From Gammaproteobacteria bacterium (GTDB lineage Bacteria > Pseudomonadota > Gammaproteobacteria > Coxiellales > Coxiellaceae), in contig JAUIAD010000004.1 of assembly GCA_030425685.1 (NCBI GenBank), positions 62,001-126,000 of the forward strand: a DNA stretch of 64,000 nt. The letters run 5' to 3'. Numbering within the stretch: the first letter of the stretch is position 1; each line of letters begins with the position of its first letter. Positions 60,199 to 64,000 of this stretch are shown in pieces. The notes below the pieces were generated by a model that worked only from the letters and a program-made list of their open reading frames with translations, ran no database searches and was not told where the DNA came from. A program made the translations under genes and the position numbers.

Positions 60199-62296
60199 GT
60201 CGTTGCCACACTGTTAATGATGAATTTTTAAGATGATACAATCCCAGGTTGCGGCGTTCAGTTCTTTGTAGCTTATAGTGGTCAATAAGCTTAAAGTTAT
60301 CCTGCAGTATAAAATGAAGCGTTTCATTGCCAGTATAGTTCTCAGCATTTTTCTTATAACCACCTAGCCATTTTTCTTGTGGGCAGTATTGTTCGTCCCA
60401 TTGAAAATTACTATTAATGACTAGCAGCCCATTTATATTTAAGCGAGCAGTAATTTCTTTTAAAAAAAGCTTAGGGTCATAAAGAAAGGATAATATGAAG
60501 TTGCAGAAAACTAGGTCGTAGTTTGCATGCTGCTCGTGCAAGTTATGAGCGTCGCCTTGCGAGAAATGAACTCTATCTTTAATGTTAGTGTAGCCTAATT
60601 TTGCCAGAGAAATTTCTTGATGGCAGTGTAATAATCCCTCAGTTGAAATCTGATAGCGCAGCAAGTCATTTTCACAGAGTGTTAGCGCTTGTTGAATATG
60701 CCTTGCAGTAAAATCAATGCCATCAACATGCTGATAAATCTTTGCTAATTCAAAACTACCTCGCCCTACCGAGCAGCCAATATCTAATGCCCGCGCAGTA
60801 TTTCCTTGTTGCAACAGGGGTGCAATTTTTTCAATGCAATTTACAATAGAGTTTTGTGCTATCTGCTGATCAGTGCCAAAGTGAGTGTGTAGTTCGAGTG
60901 CTAGCGCCTCCTCCGTGATGGTGCTATTCACTTGTGCTGTATCTGAAATTGGTTCCGCTTCAACATAGCGAAAACCGGCATGTTGAAAAAAATGACGTCT
61001 AAAAGCGTAACGAGAACTTCGGCAAGCCTCATTACCAACGGATATCCATGAGCCGCCTTTAATTAAATTATGTTTTCCATCAAAAGTGGGTGTGGAAAAA
61101 TCGTCGTAAAGAGGGTGTGGTTTAAAGCCCGGAAAGCCATCGATATGCGTCTCAGTCCATTGCCAGACATTACCAACGATATCAAAAAATTCACCTTGTT
61201 GAAAATTAGTAACTGGGCTCGATGAAGCTGTATAGGCAAGGTTAATGTTACCGGGTTCATATTGCCATGCGGGGATATCGTTTTTTATATTGTCGCGTAA
61301 ACAATACCATTCTCCCTCCGTCGGCAGGCGTATTGATTTCCCTGTTTTTGCTGCAAGCCAATTACAAAAGGCTTTGGCCTCTAGATAATTTACTTCTACC
61401 GGCCAATCAAGGGGTAGCGGCATTTCACTAATAAGGTTGCGCTGATAATATTGCTTATCTTTTCTTAACCAGAAGCGTGGCATCGTTGCTTTGCTAAAGG
61501 CAAGCCATTTTTTTCCTTCTTCATTCCAGTGTTGATTGTTGCAGTAACCACCGTCTTCTATAAACTGTAGGAATTCCCCATTAGACACCAGATATTTTGA
61601 TGCTAAAAACGTTTCAATGTTTACAGTCTTTTCGCCATATTCATTATCCCAGCCATAAGTATCATCATTTTTTCCTAAGGTGATACTGGTTGATTTAACT
61701 GCTATCAATTCATTCTTAGGCGGGGTATTGGTATTTTGTTCAGCTGCCCATGAGGGTTTTGCATTGATATCATTAAGGTCTAGCATTCTAATTAAAACCG
61801 AAGACGTTTCTAAATGAATATTTTGATGCTCCGTTATCATTAAAATCAGCCAGGCTAAGCTATTATCTTTGATGGGTAAGGTGATCGTCATACTATCAAT
61901 AAGTTGATTTATTAATATTTTAACTTGATTGCGATACTCGTTGACGGTGTTGAGCGTGGGCCAGTCTTTTTTACTTTTATCAAGGTCATCCCAAGACATT
62001 TCATCAACCCCAACTGCGCATAGCGCTTCAAGTTGTGGGTTTAGGCGGTAATTAAGATATTTGCCGAGTATTAATTTATTGACGCAAAATACCGCTGTGT
62101 GACCATAATAAAATATCAATGGGTGGCGTAGCGGTTCTGGTTTTTTGTAATAGGCTGCCTCATTGGCGATAAGCGAAAATAAATCTTCGTAAGCGTCCCA
62201 GCTGTTGTTAAAGTAATCTTTTAGTTCTTGTCGTTTTTTGTCGACATTATCTCCTGATAAGTAGGGAGGTTTTAGCATAGTTAAACGCTTATTCAT
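60191..62296 (-). CDS. ovoA: OvoA: 5-histidylcysteine sulfoxide synthase with methyltransferase domain
   Basis: 701 aa, the usual length. Three domains in the OvoA order: DinB-like iron-binding domain with HX3HXE (ITEHQNIHLETS, about 166-177); FGE-sulfatase domain (about 205-470) with VSNGEFLQFIEDGGY, IRLPTEGEWYCL, VGNVWQWTETHIDGFPGF and GGSWISVGNEACRSSRYAFR; and a C-terminal SAM methyltransferase (about 500-700) with ALDIGCSVGRGSFELA and GIDFTARHIQQAL. OvoA joins cysteine to C5 of histidine with O2 and non-haem iron, and its methyltransferase later N-methylates the thiohistidine, giving ovothiol A, an antioxidant. Middle gene of a three-gene coupled operon (4-nt overlap upstream, 8-nt overlap downstream). 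Confidence 0.93.
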   Translation of the reverse strand: MNKRLTMLKPPYLSGDNVDKKRQELKDYFNNSWDAYEDLFSLIANEAAYYKKPEPLRHPLIFYYGHTAVFCVNKLILGKYLNYRLNPQLEALCAVGVDEMSWDDLDKSKKDWPTLNTVNEYRNQVKILINQLIDSMTITLPIKDNSLAWLILMITEHQNIHLETSSVLIRMLDLNDINAKPSWAAEQNTNTPPKNELIAVKSTSITLGKNDDTYGWDNEYGEKTVNIETFLASKYLVSNGEFLQFIEDGGYCNNQHWNEEGKKWLAFSKATMPRFWLRKDKQYYQRNLISEMPLPLDWPVEVNYLEAKAFCNWLAAKTGKSIRLPTEGEWYCLRDNIKNDIPAWQYEPGNINLAYTASSSPVTNFQQGEFFDIVGNVWQWTETHIDGFPGFKPHPLYDDFSTPTFDGKHNLIKGGSWISVGNEACRSSRYAFRRHFFQHAGFRYVEAEPISDTAQVNSTITEEALALELHTHFGTDQQIAQNSIVNCIEKIAPLLQQGNTARALDIGCSVGRGSFELAKIYQHVDGIDFTARHIQQALTLCENDLLRYQISTEGLLHCHQEISLAKLGYTNIKDRVHFSQGDAHNLHEQHANYDLVFCNFILSFLYDPKLFLKEITARLNINGLLVINSNFQWDEQYCPQEKWLGGYKKNAENYTGNETLHFILQDNFKLIDHYKLQRTERRNLGLYHLKNSSLTVWQRHV

Positions 62297-63552
62297 GGTT
62301 GCTTCCTTGTATTGATCACTGGGTATTGTGCCAGTATATATTCTTTAAGCTGTGTGCCGATATTTAATGGAGTGTTTTTTAGCTTATTGGGATCTTTTTT
62401 ATAAAGCCAATTTGCTGAACGATTAAGTTGCTGTGACAGCCAGTTGCTTTCCCTAAAAATGTCAATGGCGCCCTTGCTTTTTTTATCGGTATATAGAGAG
62501 TGAGGTAACTGTTTTGTTTTCTCAGTGTCTGCGCATATTTCAGTGGTTATATCTTCTTGATAGTGTTCATTGCTATCAAGATAGTCTTGACTGATAGCAA
62601 CAACATTGGCAAGAATAAAGGCAGCATTTATATAAGGGTTATAAAGCATAGAGCTAGAGGCAAGGCGGTGCTCTATGCGTGCGGCTTGCTGCCAGTATTG
62701 TGCATTGTAGCTTAACGGCTGATTATTGGTATCAACTAGGGTATTGCCGTTAATTAATTTATTATGTTTGTTATGTGTTTTATAAAAAGCAATGCCGCCT
62801 TGATGTCCGCCGCTTAGTTGGTTGGGTGACTTCAGTTCGGCACTTAATTTAAATTTATTTCTTATTACCAATCGTTCATAGGAGGCTTGTTCAGGCAGAA
62901 ATAATAAAGCGCACGCAAAGCTTGTTTTTAACAACAGCCGTTGCAACTGTTCGCCATAGTGATTGCAGCAGAGAATATTTACATTGTTTTTATTTCTTAC
63001 GCTAATATTGATTTGTATCGCATTAGGGATATGAATGTTTTTAAAGGTGTCGCTAAACAGTTGATGCTCGTTGTCACAGTAACCCCGGTTGTCACCGGAC
63101 CATACCACGGGTTGTATATAGACTGCTTCGGCACCTTGTGACTTAAGCTGTTGCGGGATTATTTGCAAGGCTTTGACAAGATCGTTAACGACTTGCAAGG
63201 GTGTTTGGTCAGCGAAGAGTGACGCATACTCCCATTGATTTTGCCAGAATTCTGGTTTTACTATCCCTAAAATATTTTGTTTTTTTAATAGTCTATTTAT
63301 CGCTGGATAGTCAATATCAAGGTGTGCTACTTTCGACTTGTTGAGCTTATAGCATCCTTCCAGCTCAATATGCAGCATTGGTGTGAGCTTATATGCAGCT
63401 AGCTGAGTCTCCAGTAAATAAATAGCTTTTTTCGCTAAAATTGTTAATGGGCTATCAGGCATGGTGAACATTCTGTTCTTTGGTGATTTTCTATCAAGTG
63501 ATTTTAGCGTATCCGATCGCTGGATAAAAGAGGGGATGTTATTTAGAATCAT
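62293..63552 (-). CDS. Glutamine-synthetase-fold ligase in the ovothiol operon
   Basis: 419 aa. The GS/gamma-glutamyl ligase fold is seen in order: HIELEGCYKL (E-x-E metal ligands), IVKPEFWQNQWEYASLF (Glu ligands, compare EY-x-PGQ-x-E), INISVRN, SGGHQGGIAFYKTHN and AARIEHRLASSSMLYNPYI (compare R-x-E-x-R ... NPY). It is too diverged to be the housekeeping GlnA. Members of this superfamily ligate glutamate to ammonia, amines or amino acids. The 4-nt ATGA overlap with ovoA means they are made together, so the substrate may be a precursor of, or a conjugate of, ovothiol; this is inference. The start is uncertain: ATG 63552 has no clear site and MFTMPDSPL (28 codons later) is an alternative. Confidence 0.75.
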   Translation of the reverse strand: MILNNIPSFIQRSDTLKSLDRKSPKNRMFTMPDSPLTILAKKAIYLLETQLAAYKLTPMLHIELEGCYKLNKSKVAHLDIDYPAINRLLKKQNILGIVKPEFWQNQWEYASLFADQTPLQVVNDLVKALQIIPQQLKSQGAEAVYIQPVVWSGDNRGYCDNEHQLFSDTFKNIHIPNAIQINISVRNKNNVNILCCNHYGEQLQRLLLKTSFACALLFLPEQASYERLVIRNKFKLSAELKSPNQLSGGHQGGIAFYKTHNKHNKLINGNTLVDTNNQPLSYNAQYWQQAARIEHRLASSSMLYNPYINAAFILANVVAISQDYLDSNEHYQEDITTEICADTEKTKQLPHSLYTDKKSKGAIDIFRESNWLSQQLNRSANWLYKKDPNKLKNTPLNIGTQLKEYILAQYPVINTRKQP

Positions 63553-63683
63553 GTGGTTATGGTGATTATTTATTGGTCTGGTGTGGTTGCGATATTGGTT
63601 GTGAAATTAGATACGTAAGTAGGTTTGCTAGCGGCAAAACTGTTGTAAAATACAGCCGCAACAGTAACGGTTAAGGTGAGTTT

Positions 63684-64000
63684 ATGAAACAATCCAAGAA
63701 ATTAGTCACAGTGGCTTGTATTGGCACGGTGCTTGAGTGGGCTGAGTTTACATTTTATGCCTATATTGCCACTAAGATTTCCCTGTTGTTTTTCCCTAAT
63801 ATGGATCATCAGTCTGGGGTTATTGCGGCCTTTGTTGTCTTTGCTATTGGATATTTAATGCGACCGCTGGGTGCTGTGTTATTTGGGTTTTTGGGTGATC
63901 GTTTTGGCCGGCGTAGTGCTTTGCAAGCGTCTATTGTGTTAATGGGATTATCAGCAGTTTGTATTGGTCTGTTGCCTAGCTATCAAGCTATTGGTGCGTG
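63684..64000 (+). CDS. MFS transporter, metabolite:H+ symporter type (cut by window end)
   Basis: First 105 residues of a longer protein. AAGGTGAG precedes the ATG. Typical MHS/ProP-like start: LVTVACIGTVLEWAEFTFYA, FVVFAIGYLMRPLGAVLFG, then the loop 2-3 signature FLGDRFGRRSALQASI. It imports or exports a small metabolite (osmolyte, organic acid or amino acid in known members). Divergent from the ovothiol operon with 131 bp between, so it may share its regulation and carry a substrate or product of it. Confidence 0.85.
   Translation, partial: MKQSKKLVTVACIGTVLEWAEFTFYAYIATKISLLFFPNMDHQSGVIAAFVVFAIGYLMRPLGAVLFGFLGDRFGRRSALQASIVLMGLSAVCIGLLPSYQAIGA

Overview
The window is AT-rich gammaproteobacterial DNA and looks like the accessory genome of an intracellular Legionellales-type bacterium (Legionella, Coxiella, Berkiella or Aquicella-like). 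The evidence for this is: many large lineage-specific proteins with eukaryotic-type domains (ankyrin repeats, two U-boxes, RAP, a clostridial-toxin-like glycosyltransferase fold, C-terminal CaaX boxes); acidic, Ser/Glu-rich C-termini typical of Dot/Icm substrates; and, in front of these genes, a repeated promoter design of the PmrA type (YTTAAK-N5-YTTAAK, then a -10 hexamer starting exactly 10 nt later). PmrA is the known regulator of Dot/Icm effectors in Legionella and Coxiella. No dot/icm gene lies in the window, so effector status is inference. No species is assigned.

Layout. 0-1.3 kb: gene fragments. 1.4-2.5 kb: old yellow enzyme. 3.1-9.2 kb: minus-strand effector-like genes (coiled coil; three copies of a new domain; membrane proteins) mixed with remnants of an oxidoreductase and of an ORF with an in-frame stop. 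9.3-10.6 kb: IS3 fragments, a secreted protein and a tRNA-Ser. 10.6-15.5 kb: two-gene operon ending in a 1391-aa ankyrin protein, with a PmrA-type promoter. 15.6-18.0 kb: helicase and Fic remnants, small genes, and a MarR operon with a clear operator-promoter. 18.2-25.7 kb: three unknown proteins, nicotinate phosphoribosyltransferase, a kinase-methyltransferase fusion and a MITE-like element. 26-31 kb: AAA/DUF4143 ATPase with a double operator, DUF4349 protein, a palindrome-bearing tandem repeat, broken genes and an EamA transporter. 31.5-38 kb: secreted proteins (GH16, thaumatin-like, lipoprotein) and a methyltransferase. 38.2-47.8 kb: effector-like block (EEP phosphatase/nuclease ending in CVVS, a paralogue of the three-repeat protein, coiled coil, a 908-aa protein ending in CGVS) with a methyltransferase and a Nudix enzyme. 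48.2-51.6 kb: M29-like peptidase with a tiny upstream peptide gene, a secreted protein and a second GH16. 52-59 kb: four effector-like genes in two divergent pairs, all with PmrA-type promoters (RAP/Sel1, tail-anchored protein, dual U-box, DXD glycosyltransferase). 59-64 kb: a translationally coupled operon of a glutamine-synthetase-like ligase, OvoA and a PLP enzyme (OvoB candidate), divergent from an MFS transporter cut by the window end.

How it fits together: three layers are visible. One is a set of about 13 promoters with the same geometry, which would co-express host-directed proteins. The second is a set of Sec-exported hydrolases and Cys-rich proteins. The third is metabolism useful in a host: NAD salvage and ovothiol (redox thiol) synthesis. 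The most interesting candidates are the rigid PmrA-like promoter set, the new tandem domain family, the two CaaX-ended proteins, the dual U-box membrane protein, the ovothiol operon with an unexplained GS-like ligase, and the peptide/M29-like pair.
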